The notes under the pieces were generated by a model. The model worked only from the letters and a program-made list of their open reading frames with translations, ran no database searches and was not told the DNA's origin. DNA of 26,695 nucleotides from Anaerolineales bacterium UBA7227 (GTDB taxonomy: Bacteria; Chloroflexota; Anaerolineae; Anaerolineales; Villigracilaceae), in contig DKTP01000168.1 of NCBI GenBank assembly GCA_002473085.1, positions 1 through 26,695 of the forward strand, given 5' to 3'. Made by a program: the position numbers and the translations under genes. Each line of letters starts with the position of its first letter. The first letter of the stretch is position 1. This document shows, in pieces, positions 1 to 7,943 of the stretch.

Positions 1-902
1 GTCTTGCCGATGCCCGCCTCGCCCAGGATGACGACCAGCGCGGCTTTCCCTTTTTGGACGGAAGCCCACGCCTCTTTCAAGCGACCCCATTCCTGCTTCC
101 GTCCGATCAGCCGCATCTGCTCCGACGCTTTTTCCTCGCGAACCTCCGCCCGCGCGCTTTGCTCCGCGCCGAGCAACCGTTCGTAAAAGGACTGGATCTC
201 CTGCGACGGCTCGACGCCGAGTTCGCGCTTCAAGGCGGTGGCGCAGGCGTAATAGACCTGCAGCGCGCCCGCGCGGTCGTCCATCAGCGCGCGCAGACGC
301 ATGGACTGGAGATAGGCGCCCTCGTTCAACGCGTCGGCGCGGATGAGACGGTTCGCGGCTTCGACGGCTTCCTCGTAGCGGCGCGCCTCTTCGAGCGTCT
401 TGGTCAACTGCGCCAGCGCGCCCAAAAATTCCTGCTGAAACTCCTCGCGCATCAACAAGACCCAATCCTGATAATGCCCAGGCAGCAACTCGCCGCGATA
501 ACGATTAACCGCCTCCTGCAAATGGCGGATGCGCGTCTCGTCGTCCTGCGCGGCGCGGGCGGCGGTCAACGCGGCTCGAAACTGGAGCGCGTCCACGTTC
601 AGGTTTGAAGCGTCGCGCCAGCGGATCGTCTGCCCGTCCAACTCCAACAGCGCGTCGGCTTCGGGCAGGGCTTTTTTGAAATAATGAAAGAGATTGCGCA
701 GATTGGTGCGCGCCTGTTCGTCCCCCGTCTCGGGCCAGAAAAGATACGCGACCTGCCTGCGCGTGAGCGCCGCCTCCGCGTGGAGCGCCAAATACGACAG
801 CAAAAGCGCCAGACGCTCGGAGTGAAGCGCCTGCGCCTCCCGCCCGCCGTATCGGACGCTAAACCCGCCGAGAAGTTGGATTTCCAAAATGGATGGTTGC
901 AT
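1..902 (-). CDS. BTAD-domain transcriptional regulator with AAA/STAND ATPase, 3'-truncated by window edge
   Basis: I translated this from the minus strand. It reads open from ATG at 902 to the window edge, about 300 residues, with no stop. The first ~95 residues resemble the winged-helix DNA-binding domain of SARP/OmpR-type regulators (LLGGFSVRYGG, then RRQVAYLFWPE). Residues ~97-245 match the bacterial transcriptional activator domain, a helical TPR-like repeat (YRGELLPGHYQDW, then ALQVYYACATALKRELGVEPS). A linker then leads into a P-loop, GEAGIGKT, whose Lys is residue 300. This order of winged helix, BTAD and ATPase is typical of large STAND regulators, which usually continue with C-terminal TPRs. 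Those would lie outside the window. The start has no clear Shine-Dalgarno sequence. The gene diverges from the restriction operon. Its target genes cannot be told from the sequence. Confidence 0.88.
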   Translation of the reverse strand, partial: MQPSILEIQLLGGFSVRYGGREAQALHSERLALLLSYLALHAEAALTRRQVAYLFWPETGDEQARTNLRNLFHYFKKALPEADALLELDGQTIRWRDASNLNVDALQFRAALTAARAAQDDETRIRHLQEAVNRYRGELLPGHYQDWVLLMREEFQQEFLGALAQLTKTLEEARRYEEAVEAANRLIRADALNEGAYLQSMRLRALMDDRAGALQVYYACATALKRELGVEPSQEIQSFYERLLGAEQSARAEVREEKASEQMRLIGRKQEWGRLKEAWASVQKGKAALVVILGEAGIGK

Positions 903-1165
903 GGTTTTTGGATGGTTGATTCGGTAAAGGCGTTGTTAATGTTTAATATAACCCAAAACTCCGCCAGCCGCGCCGTTTGAGGGTGGGATGTTTGCGACGT
1001 GGCTATTTCGGTTCAGGGTATGTTTGTCAGATATTTTCCTGCAAGAAGCGTATAATTGTTTCAGCAGGACGGCTTTGTTTTCCCTTCGATTTTTGCCCTC
1101 CCGCTGGTTCAATCCTTAACCGTTAGACCCTTTCCTGCCATCCTTGTCTTATAATTGGAAACGCC
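903..1165. promoter_or_regulatory. Divergent intergenic region between BTAD regulator and mod
   Basis: This 263-bp gap separates divergent genes and should hold both promoters. On the plus strand a perfect TATAAT lies at 1051-1056, with TTGTCA at 1024-1029. The 21-base spacer is longer than ideal. A second TATAAT at 1150-1155 is too close to the mod ATG unless the transcript is nearly leaderless. On the minus strand an AT-rich stretch near 940-955 could serve the regulator. No operator or riboswitch was recognised. Confidence 0.3.
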
Positions 1166-3475
1166 ATGAACCTGACCGACCATGAGAAAAACGAAATTCT
1201 GAAACTCATTGAAAAGGGCAAGCCCCTGCCCGATAAATACCGCTTCCTGCTGTTTGACGACAAGCGCGAAGTGGAGTTGATTTGGAACGGCAAGACCAAC
1301 GAAGTGACCAATGTCGTTTTGCCGTTTCAGGTCATCGAGCAGGTGGACGAGCCGCGCGCCGAGAAACTGGCGGACTCCGCCCTGCAAATGGACTTGTTTG
1401 ACACGCGCGGACGGCAAAAAAGCGGCTGGACGAATAAACTGATTTGGGGCGATAACAAGTTGATTCTTTCGTCGCTCAAAAACGGCGCGATGCGCGAAGA
1501 GATTGAGAAGAACGGCGGGATTAAACTGATTTACATTGACCCGCCCTTCGACGTGGGCGCGGATTTTTCGATGGACATCGAAATCGGCGACCCCGCGAGC
1601 GGGACAAGCGACACCTTCACCAAAAGACCAAACGTGCTGGAAGAACTCGCCTACCGCGACACTTGGGGCAAAGGCGCGGACAGTTTTATTGCCATGATTT
1701 ACGAACGCCTGATTCTGATGCGCGATTTGCTGGCAGAGGATGGCAGTATTTATGTGCATTGTGATTGGAGAATGAATAGTTTTATCAGACTTCTTTTGGA
1801 TGAGATATTTGGTGCTGAAAATCAGATGAATCAAATCGTTTGGAAACGATCTGCACCCATAGGTGGAAAGAAAAAATCAAAAATGTTTCCGCGCGACTAT
1901 GACGCCTTAATAGCATTCCGAAAACAAGAAGGAAATATATGGAACAACGTTTATGTTCCTTATTCCGAAGATTACATTGCAAACTTCTTTACAAAATTTG
2001 ACAATGATGGGCGCAGATGGGCTTCTTATCCCCTCGGTGATTATTCAGAAGATTCAATTGAACGCCTTAGAAAAGAAGGTCGAATATACGTTACAAAAAA
2101 TGGAAAAGAACGGCTTAAATTCTACTTGGATGAAACCGAAGGTATTCTCGCTGATGATTTATGGATGGATATTCGTAATGTCGGTCAAGAACGTGTTGCC
2201 AACATCCAAGGTCAGGAAATGGAATTACTTGGTTATCCAACACAAAAACCAGAGAAATTGCTTGAACGCATCATCAAAGCGTCCTCCAACGAAAACGACA
2301 TCGTCGCCGATTTCTTCTGCGGCTCTGGCACCACGCTCGCCGTCGCCGAAAAACTCAACCGCAAATGGATTGGTTCGGACTTGGGCAAGTTCGCCATCCA
2401 CACGACGCGCAAGCGCATGATCGGCGTCCAGCGCGAGTTGAAAAAAGCAGGCAAGGACTTTCGAGCCTTTGAGATTCTCAACCTCGGCAAGTATGAACGG
2501 GCGCATTACATCGGCGTGAATTTGAATCTGCGCGAAGAAGAACAAAAGAAGCAAATCGAACAGCGCGAGCAGGATTTTATTGCGCTCATCCTGAAAGCCT
2601 ATCGCGCCGAAGCGGTGGAAAATTTCAAAACCTTTCACGGCAAAAAGGCGGGGCGCATGGTGGCGGTGGGACCCGTCAACCTGCCAGTCACAAGGCTGTT
2701 CGTCGAAGAGATCATCTTGGAGTGCCGCGAGAAGCGCATCTCCCGCGCCGATATCCTCGCCTTCGAGTTCGAGATGGGCTTGTTCCCCAACGTGCAGGAG
2801 GAAGCCAAGTCCAAGGGCATTGATCTGGCGCTCAAATATATTCCGCGCGAAGTGTTCGATAAACGCGCCGTCGAGAAGAATCAAGTCGTCTTTCACGATG
2901 TTTCTTACATCGAAGTGAAACCCATCGTGAAAAAGAACACCGTCGCCGTTGAACTCACCGACTTCTCGGTTTTCTACTCGCAGGATTCGGTCGAGAGCGT
3001 CTCCGCCTCCCTGAAAGACGGCGGGAATAAAATCGTGGTCGAGAACGGAAAAATTATCAAAGTCTCGAAGGACAAGGCGGGCATCGTCACCCGCGAAGTC
3101 CTCACCAAAAAATGGACGGACTGGATCGATTACTGGGCGGTGGACTTCGACTTCGAGAACAAGCGCGAGATTGTGCGCGTCCCCGTTGATATGTCATTGC
3201 GAGACCTTCGGTCGAAGCAATCCCCCACTGAACAGGAGACTGCTTCGGGGCAAAAACCGCCCCTCGCAATGACATCTAATGAATGGGAAGAAATCTGGAC
3301 GGGCGATTTCATCTTTGAAAATGAATGGCAATCCTTCCGCACGAAGAAAGACCGCACGCTCGAACTTGTCACGCCGCCGCACGAAGTCACCGCAGGACGG
3401 CGCAAGATCGCCGTGAAGGTTGTGGATATTTTCGGGAACGATACGATGAAGATCTTGGATGTGACGGTGAAGTGA
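1166..3475 (+). CDS. mod: Type III restriction-modification system DNA adenine methyltransferase (Mod)
   Basis: This is a site-specific DNA N6-adenine methyltransferase of 769 residues. The catalytic motif IV is DPPF at 125-128, and the AdoMet-binding motif I follows at FFCGSGTT (383-390). Motif IV before motif I is the beta-class order used by type III Mod subunits. The stretch between them (about 190-370) is the expected target-recognition domain. Its codons are much more AT-rich than the flanks. Residues ~676-704 are encoded by a palindromic repeat inserted in frame, which may explain part of the extra length over typical Mod proteins of ~600-650 residues. Mod sets the sequence specificity and protects host DNA, and it partners the Res subunit encoded at the end of the operon. 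The stop overlaps the next ATG by one base (TGATG). The ribosome site before ATG 1166 (GGAAACGCC) is weak. Confidence 0.93.
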   Translation: MNLTDHEKNEILKLIEKGKPLPDKYRFLLFDDKREVELIWNGKTNEVTNVVLPFQVIEQVDEPRAEKLADSALQMDLFDTRGRQKSGWTNKLIWGDNKLILSSLKNGAMREEIEKNGGIKLIYIDPPFDVGADFSMDIEIGDPASGTSDTFTKRPNVLEELAYRDTWGKGADSFIAMIYERLILMRDLLAEDGSIYVHCDWRMNSFIRLLLDEIFGAENQMNQIVWKRSAPIGGKKKSKMFPRDYDALIAFRKQEGNIWNNVYVPYSEDYIANFFTKFDNDGRRWASYPLGDYSEDSIERLRKEGRIYVTKNGKERLKFYLDETEGILADDLWMDIRNVGQERVANIQGQEMELLGYPTQKPEKLLERIIKASSNENDIVADFFCGSGTTLAVAEKLNRKWIGSDLGKFAIHTTRKRMIGVQRELKKAGKDFRAFEILNLGKYERAHYIGVNLNLREEEQKKQIEQREQDFIALILKAYRAEAVENFKTFHGKKAGRMVAVGPVNLPVTRLFVEEIILECREKRISRADILAFEFEMGLFPNVQEEAKSKGIDLALKYIPREVFDKRAVEKNQVVFHDVSYIEVKPIVKKNTVAVELTDFSVFYSQDSVESVSASLKDGGNKIVVENGKIIKVSKDKAGIVTREVLTKKWTDWIDYWAVDFDFENKREIVRVPVDMSLRDLRSKQSPTEQETASGQKPPLAMTSNEWEEIWTGDFIFENEWQSFRTKKDRTLELVTPPHEVTAGRRKIAVKVVDIFGNDTMKILDVTVK
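3191..3275. repeat. Palindromic REP-like element inserted in frame in mod
   Basis: Perfect 13-base terminal inverted repeats start with ATGTCATTGCGAG at 3191-3203 and end with its complement CTCGCAATGACAT at 3263-3275. Inside are a small hairpin (CTTC-GGTC-GAAG, 3206-3217) and a second CCCC...GGGG stem with CAG-GAGA-CTG in it. The element is read through as part of Mod (MSLRDLRSKQ...) without a stop. The TGTCATTGCG terminus recurs at 26642-26651 before narG. Confidence 0.85.
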
Positions 3476-3720
3476 TGACCGCCCTCTATTCCGATACGCA
3501 TCCCAAAATGGAAGCCTTGCAAATCGAACTCATTCGGCGCATGCCCGCGTGGAAAAAAATTTCCATTATGGATGGGCTGAATGAAACGGTTAAGACAATG
3601 GCGATCAGCGGCATCAAACAGCGCCACCCGAACGCCGCTCCTGCGCAAATCCAGCGCATGTTGGCGGAACTTATGCTTGGCGCAGAATTAGCCCAAAAGG
3701 TATACGGCCATGCAAAGTGA
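3475..3720 (+). CDS. Small conserved-looking protein paired with nucleotidyltransferase
   Basis: This is an 81-residue protein (MTALYSDTHPKMEALQIEL...). The reading frame extends upstream to 3325, but ATG 3475 overlaps the mod stop as TGATG, which marks a coupled start. The sequence is helical in character, with an N-terminal helix (EALQIELIRRMPAWKKI) and a C-terminal ALPHA-type stretch (PAQIQRMLAELMLGAELAQKVYG). Its last 11 bases overlap the next gene, so the two are probably translated as a unit. I recall similar ~80-residue proteins beside nucleotidyltransferases in bacteria, but I cannot name a family. It does not show the R-x4-6-H motif of HEPN toxins. A role as antitoxin, chaperone or partner of the nucleotidyltransferase is inference only. 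Confidence 0.75.
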   Translation: MTALYSDTHPKMEALQIELIRRMPAWKKISIMDGLNETVKTMAISGIKQRHPNAAPAQIQRMLAELMLGAELAQKVYGHAK

Positions 3721-4285
3721 ATCAACGCGCCTGACCCTGCTCGTTGCGCAAACGCTCGAACAACTTGGGATAGACTACGCCGTGGGCGGCTCACTGGCGA
3801 GTTCGCTGCACGGCGTGATGCGTTCCACGCTGGACGTGGATATTGTGGCGGATATGAAAATGGAACATATCCAGCCTTTGGTCGCCGCGCTCTCGAAGGA
3901 GTTTTATGCCGACGATGAAATGATGCGCGACGCCATTGAACATCGCAGCAGTTTTAATCTCATCCATTATGAAACCGCCTTCAAGGTGGATATTTTCATC
4001 CGCAAACTGCGCGCCTTCGATCAAATGCAATTGGAACGGCGCAGAACGTCGGTGATAGCCACTGACCCTGAACAAAGCGTGTATATCGTCAGTCCTGAAG
4101 ATATTATCCTGGCGAAACTTGAGTGGTATCGCATGGGCGGCGAAGTCTCAGACCGTCAATGGCGCGATATTCTCGGCGTATTGAAAACCCGCGCGGGCGA
4201 ACTCGATTTGGATTATCTGCGAAAATGGGCTGGCGAACTCAAAGTCAGCGACCTGCTGGAACGCGCGCTGAGAGAGTCGAACTAA
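3710..4285 (+). CDS. DNA polymerase beta-superfamily nucleotidyltransferase (AbiEii/DUF6036-like)
   Basis: The product has 191 residues. Residues 26-28 (GGS) and the acidic pair D42/D44 in STLDVDIV form the nucleotidyltransferase signature. D94 in AFKVDIFI is the likely third metal-binding aspartate. The C-terminal half (SPEDIILAKLEWYRMGGEVSDRQWRDILGVL) is the helical region common to this group of stand-alone transferases. Such enzymes transfer NMP to protein or RNA, and many belong to toxin-antitoxin or abortive-infection modules. The start overlaps the 81-residue gene by 11 bases, and the stop overlaps the res ATG by one base (TAATG). It therefore sits inside the mod-res transcription unit. 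The substrate is unknown. A defence or regulatory role is inferred from context. Confidence 0.85.
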   Translation: MQSESTRLTLLVAQTLEQLGIDYAVGGSLASSLHGVMRSTLDVDIVADMKMEHIQPLVAALSKEFYADDEMMRDAIEHRSSFNLIHYETAFKVDIFIRKLRAFDQMQLERRRTSVIATDPEQSVYIVSPEDIILAKLEWYRMGGEVSDRQWRDILGVLKTRAGELDLDYLRKWAGELKVSDLLERALRESN

Positions 4286-7020
4286 TGGCAATTCACCCCT
4301 CCTTTCCAACCTCCCCTTACGAAATCCTCAACCCCGAACATCGCTGGTTTCCCGCCGATGAAGATTTACGCGATTCCAGTTATGACAAACTCGTCCCGCC
4401 GCTGGTCAACAAAATCCGCAGGGAAGTCAGCGCGTGGCGCGAGAGCGGATACGAAGGCGGGAGCAAGACCAGCAAAGCCTTGTTGAATTGGTGGTTTCCC
4501 CTCACCCCTGGCCCCTCTCCCAAAGGGAGAGGGGAACAACTCCCTTCCCCCGCTGGGGGAAGGGCTGGGGATGAGGGCGAGTTTCAATATTATTTTGCCC
4601 AGCGTGAAGCCGTTGAAACGGTCATCTATTTGTATGAAGTCGCAAAGGTCAAAAATAAATATGATCTCATGCGCTACGACTCGTCGGGCGCGGTTTCAAC
4701 GGGCATGTTCGATGAAGAGTGGCTCAGACTTGTGATAAAGATGGCAACGGGCAGCGGAAAAACCAAAGTGATGAGTCTTTTCATCACATGGTGTTACTTC
4801 CACAAGCTATATGAAGAAGATTCGCAACTTGCCACTAACTTTTTGTTGATTGCCCCCAACATCATCGTGCTGGATCGCTTGCGGACGGATTTCGATGGCT
4901 TGAAAATTTTCTTTCAAGACCCGCTTTTACCCGATAACGGTTATGAAGGGCAAAACTGGCAAGATGATTTTCAGATGACGCTTCACATTCAGGATGACGT
5001 GTCCATCGTTCGCAAAACGGGCAACCTGTTTCTGACCAACATCCATCGCGTCTACGCTGGAGACGAATCCGCCCCGTCTTTCGACGACGACAATCTCGAA
5101 AATTATTTCCTCGGCGTTCGTCCCACAGGCAAGACCAACGAATCCAAAGTGGATTTGGGCGTGATCGTGCGCGAGATTGACGAATTGGTCGTGGTCAACG
5201 ACGAAGCGCATCACATCCACGACAGCAAACTGGCGTGGTTCAAATCCATCGAAGACATTCACAACCGCTTGAAGCAGAAAGACCGCTTCCTCTCCCTGCA
5301 ACTGGATGTAACCGCCACGCCCAAACACAACAACGGCGCCATCTTCGTTCAAACCGTGTGCGATTATCCGCTGGTGGAAGCCATCATTCAAAACGTGGTG
5401 AAACATCCTGTGCTTCCCGACTTTGCCAGCCGCGCAAAACTGGTCGAGAAAAAGAGTTCAAAATTCACGGAAAAATACGGCGACTACATTCATCTCGGCG
5501 TGGAAGAATGGCGCAAGGTGTATCCCGAACATGAAAAACTTGGCAAGAAAGCCGTTTTATTCGTGATGACCGATGACACAAAAAACTGTGATGACGTTGC
5601 GGAATATTTGGAAAGCACTTATCCAGAGTTCAAAGACGCGGTACTTGTCATTCACACCAACAACAACGGCGAAATTTCAGAATCGGATTCAAAGAAAAGC
5701 AAGGAAGAATTAGATAAACTTCGCAAGCAATCCAATCAAATTGATACATGGGACAGCCCGTATAAAGTTATTGTTTCCGTGTTAATGCTCAAAGAAGGTT
5801 GGGACGTGCGAAACGTGACAACCATTGTAGGTTTGCGGGCGTATGCTTCAAAAAGCAATATTCTTCCTGAACAAACTTTGGGGCGTGGCTTGCGCCGAAT
5901 GTATCTTGGAGCAGACACCACCGAATACGTCAGCGTGGTTGGAACAGAGCCATTTATGAAATTTATTGAAGATATTAGCAGGGAAGGCGTTGAACTAGAA
6001 CGGAAACCGATGGGAGCAGGCACAGCCGCGCACGCGCCCATCATTATTGAAGTGGATAACGAGAATGTCAAAAAGGATATCGACAAACTCGATATTGAAA
6101 TTCCCGTTCTCTCCCCGCGCATTATCCGCGAATACAAACGGCTTGAAGACCTTAACCTTGATTCCTTTGGTCATAAGAAAATTGACTATAAACAATTTTC
6201 CGAAGCCGAAATGCGCGAGATCGTCTTCAAGGATATTACAAAGGGCGAAATTAATCACGTCACCTACCTGGACTCTGCCGCCGTCGCCGATTATCGCAGT
6301 GTGATCGGTTACTTCGCCCAAACGATTATGAAAGACTTGCGTCTTGTCAGCGGGTATGACGTTCTTTACGGCAAAGTGAAGGAATTTATCGCGCATCGTC
6401 TTTTTACTTCCCCCGTTGAACTGGACGACCCGAACACGATTCGCAACCTTTCCGAACTCGAAGCCACGAAAACGATCATCGAAACTTTCAAGCAGAAGAT
6501 CAACGAGTTGACCGTTCTGGATAAAGGAAGCGCAGAGATACGCGACACGATCAAACTCAGGCAAACCCGCCCGTTTGTCGTCAAAGAGCAGGGCTACCTC
6601 ATGGCGCAGAAAAGCGTTTTCAACAAAGTTGTTGGCGACAGTCGCCTTGAATTATTGTTCGCGTCCTTCCTTGAAAAATGCGACGACATTATTTCCTACG
6701 CCAGGAATTATTTTGCTGTGAACTTTAGAATTGATTACGTCAATGCGGACGGGAATATTTCAAACTACTATCCCGATTTTATTGTGAAAACAGGCCCGAA
6801 AGAAATTTGGATTGTCGAAACCAAAGGGCTGGAGGATTTGGACGTTCCGCTCAAGATGGAACGCCTGAGAAAATGGTGTGAAGATATAAACGCCGCGCAA
6901 AATAAAATCCGCTTCGATTACGTTTTTGTGGATGAAGAAGACTTTGAAAAATACGCGCCGAAATCGTTTGGCGAACTTATAAATAATTTCAGGAAGTACA
7001 AAGTCAAAGAGCGGGGCTAA
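4285..7020 (+). CDS. res: Type III restriction endonuclease subunit (Res), helicase-nuclease
   Basis: The product has 911 residues if ATG 4285 is used, which overlaps the preceding stop as TAATG. The frame stays open upstream to 4123, but that lies inside the nucleotidyltransferase. An N-terminal Q-like segment (YFAQREAVETVIYLYE) precedes Walker A ATGSGKT (154-160). The DEAH box VVNDEAHHIH has its DEAH at 306-309, followed by a TATPK motif and the second RecA domain with EQTLGRGLRR. The C-terminal nuclease has D831 (YYPDF), E845 and K847 (ETKG), a PD-(D/E)xK site. This is the ATP-dependent translocase and nuclease of type III systems, active only with Mod. A palindromic repeat is inserted in frame between NWWF and FQYYF. 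All visible catalytic motifs are intact, so the system looks functional. Confidence 0.95.
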   Translation: MAIHPSFPTSPYEILNPEHRWFPADEDLRDSSYDKLVPPLVNKIRREVSAWRESGYEGGSKTSKALLNWWFPLTPGPSPKGRGEQLPSPAGGRAGDEGEFQYYFAQREAVETVIYLYEVAKVKNKYDLMRYDSSGAVSTGMFDEEWLRLVIKMATGSGKTKVMSLFITWCYFHKLYEEDSQLATNFLLIAPNIIVLDRLRTDFDGLKIFFQDPLLPDNGYEGQNWQDDFQMTLHIQDDVSIVRKTGNLFLTNIHRVYAGDESAPSFDDDNLENYFLGVRPTGKTNESKVDLGVIVREIDELVVVNDEAHHIHDSKLAWFKSIEDIHNRLKQKDRFLSLQLDVTATPKHNNGAIFVQTVCDYPLVEAIIQNVVKHPVLPDFASRAKLVEKKSSKFTEKYGDYIHLGVEEWRKVYPEHEKLGKKAVLFVMTDDTKNCDDVAEYLESTYPEFKDAVLVIHTNNNGEISESDSKKSKEELDKLRKQSNQIDTWDSPYKVIVSVLMLKEGWDVRNVTTIVGLRAYASKSNILPEQTLGRGLRRMYLGADTTEYVSVVGTEPFMKFIEDISREGVELERKPMGAGTAAHAPIIIEVDNENVKKDIDKLDIEIPVLSPRIIREYKRLEDLNLDSFGHKKIDYKQFSEAEMREIVFKDITKGEINHVTYLDSAAVADYRSVIGYFAQTIMKDLRLVSGYDVLYGKVKEFIAHRLFTSPVELDDPNTIRNLSELEATKTIIETFKQKINELTVLDKGSAEIRDTIKLRQTRPFVVKEQGYLMAQKSVFNKVVGDSRLELLFASFLEKCDDIISYARNYFAVNFRIDYVNADGNISNYYPDFIVKTGPKEIWIVETKGLEDLDVPLKMERLRKWCEDINAAQNKIRFDYVFVDEEDFEKYAPKSFGELINNFRKYKVKERG
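4498..4577. repeat. Two-hairpin palindromic repeat (LTPGPSPKGRGE type) in frame in res
   Basis: An outer stem begins CCCTCACCCCTGGCCC and closes with GGGCTGGGGATGAGGG. Within it lie two perfect hairpins: CCCTCTCCC with GGGAGAGGGG, and CCCTTCCCCC with GGGGGAAGGG. The layout is a three-way junction. It is translated as about 27 residues (LTPGPSPKGRGEQLPSPAGG...) with no frame disruption. The reverse complement of this element is closely matched at 20665-20736. Confidence 0.9.
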
Positions 7021-7083
7021 CAATAAAAAGCAGCCTCAAAGGTGACAGACAGGCAGATTGAAAATTACCCTCAAAACCAGAGA

Positions 7084-7125
7084 ACGATCCCAAAGATACA
7101 CTTTTTTGGGACCGTTTTTTGTTTT
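7084..7125 (+). terminator. Rho-independent terminator of the restriction operon
   Basis: An 11-base stem ACGATCCCAAA (7084-7094) pairs with TTTGGGACCGT (7105-7115) with one mismatch. It is followed by a T run continuing to about 7125. It lies 64 bases after the res stop. The converging gene ends at 7202. Confidence 0.8.
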
Positions 7126-7201
7126 TCCACGCTCGTTGCGATTCGTATTTTGAGTTGGAGACGCGCCTCGCCGCCCTCGTTTCATTTTCTCGAATCGAAA
7201 A

Positions 7202-7513
7202 TCACACATCCCCAAACAGCGCCGACCAGCAGTCGTCCCTTCCAGCCAGCAGGGTCAGTCCCTCGCGGAGGGGTCTCTCACACGGGGTTGCCTCGACTGC
7301 TTTCGCTGCGCTTTCCGCTGCGGGGGAAAAATAAGCAAACCACTCGCAGTGCAAGCTGCCCTCCTCCTGCCGCATGAAAACCGCCATCTCCGCGGGCCTG
7401 CCCGCCGATTCGAACAGCGGCTGGAAGATCTGTTTGATCTCTTCGGATTGGATGTCCGCCCACATCCCATCACCGAGGGGTTTGAAGCGCCATGTCATGA
7501 GACGTCGTTCCAT
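7202..7513 (-). CDS. Small hypothetical protein
   Basis: This is a 103-residue frame from ATG 7513. A TTG one codon earlier and an ATG at 7498 (MTWRFKPLGDG) are alternatives. The sequence looks coding: balanced composition, with segments such as GMWADIQSEEIKQIFQPLFE and EMAVFMRQEEGSLHCEWFAYFSP that suggest a small alpha/beta fold. The opposite-strand frames here are short and Arg/Ser/Pro-rich, as expected of shadows. I recognise no family. It lies downstream of the VOC/methyltransferase genes but is separated from them by ~144 bases, so it may have its own promoter. None was clear. Confidence 0.6.
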   Translation of the reverse strand: MERRLMTWRFKPLGDGMWADIQSEEIKQIFQPLFESAGRPAEMAVFMRQEEGSLHCEWFAYFSPAAESAAKAVEATPCERPLREGLTLLAGRDDCWSALFGDV

Positions 7514-7657
7514 CAACCTTTTGATGCGCGCGGGCGTTGCTGTCCGCGCGGCGGGATAGACGATCTGCTGTCCGCGACAGTATAACCGAGATTCGAGCAG
7601 GCGCCTGTCGCGCGGCAGGGACGAAAAAGACGGTTTTGGGCAATCTATCGGGGCGGA

Positions 7658-7942
7658 TTACTTCCGCGCTGCCAGCCAACGTTCGCTCAATTGTGAGACG
7701 GAATGAAAACCAGTTTCGTTCAGCCACTCGCGATAGGTTTCGAACGAGTGCGCCGTCCCGCCGCTGTTTGCTTTCATGCCCGTTGTGTCGCAACCACAGG
7801 CTTGCGCGATTTGCTCGGCAGTGGATGGATTTTCGGCAAGCGGCGTGAACACGTCGAGTTGCAGGGCGATGCGGATGAACTGCGGTTTGAAGATGCCGCC
7901 GAAGAGATCGTAGATCAGATCGGGGTTGGGGAGAGCGGTCAT
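7658..7942 (-). pseudogene. Internally deleted SAM-dependent O-methyltransferase remnant
   Basis: This is a 94-residue frame from ATG 7942, one base after the upstream VOC stop (TGAAATG). Residues 1-~58 (PNPDLIYDLFGGIFKPQFIRIALQLDVFTPLAENPSTAEQIAQ, given in parts: LIYDLFGGIF, IRIALQLDVF, STAEQIAQACG) match the N-terminal dimerisation helix bundle of O-methyltransferases. The last ~35 residues (FETYREWLNETGFHSVSQL) look like the extreme C-terminus of the same family. The whole Rossmann domain with the AdoMet loop, usually ~200 residues, is missing, with the join near residues 60-65. The product cannot bind AdoMet in the usual way. It is probably a decayed gene. A small dimerisation-only protein is a less likely alternative. 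Confidence 0.7.
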
Positions 7943-7943
7943 T

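Noticed and set aside
1109..1834. 241-residue minus-strand frame opposite the start of mod
   Set aside because: No motif, and it crosses the probable promoter region. The plus strand holds a conserved methyltransferase.
3325..3474. Upstream extension of the 81-residue protein
   Set aside because: It lies inside mod in another frame and reads as His/Arg-rich nonsense. ATG 3475 overlaps the mod stop.
3475..4285. Classical HEPN-MNT toxin-antitoxin pair
   Set aside because: The transferase half fits, but the 81-residue partner lacks the HEPN R-x4-6-H motif and is shorter than HEPN domains, so I left the pair unnamed.
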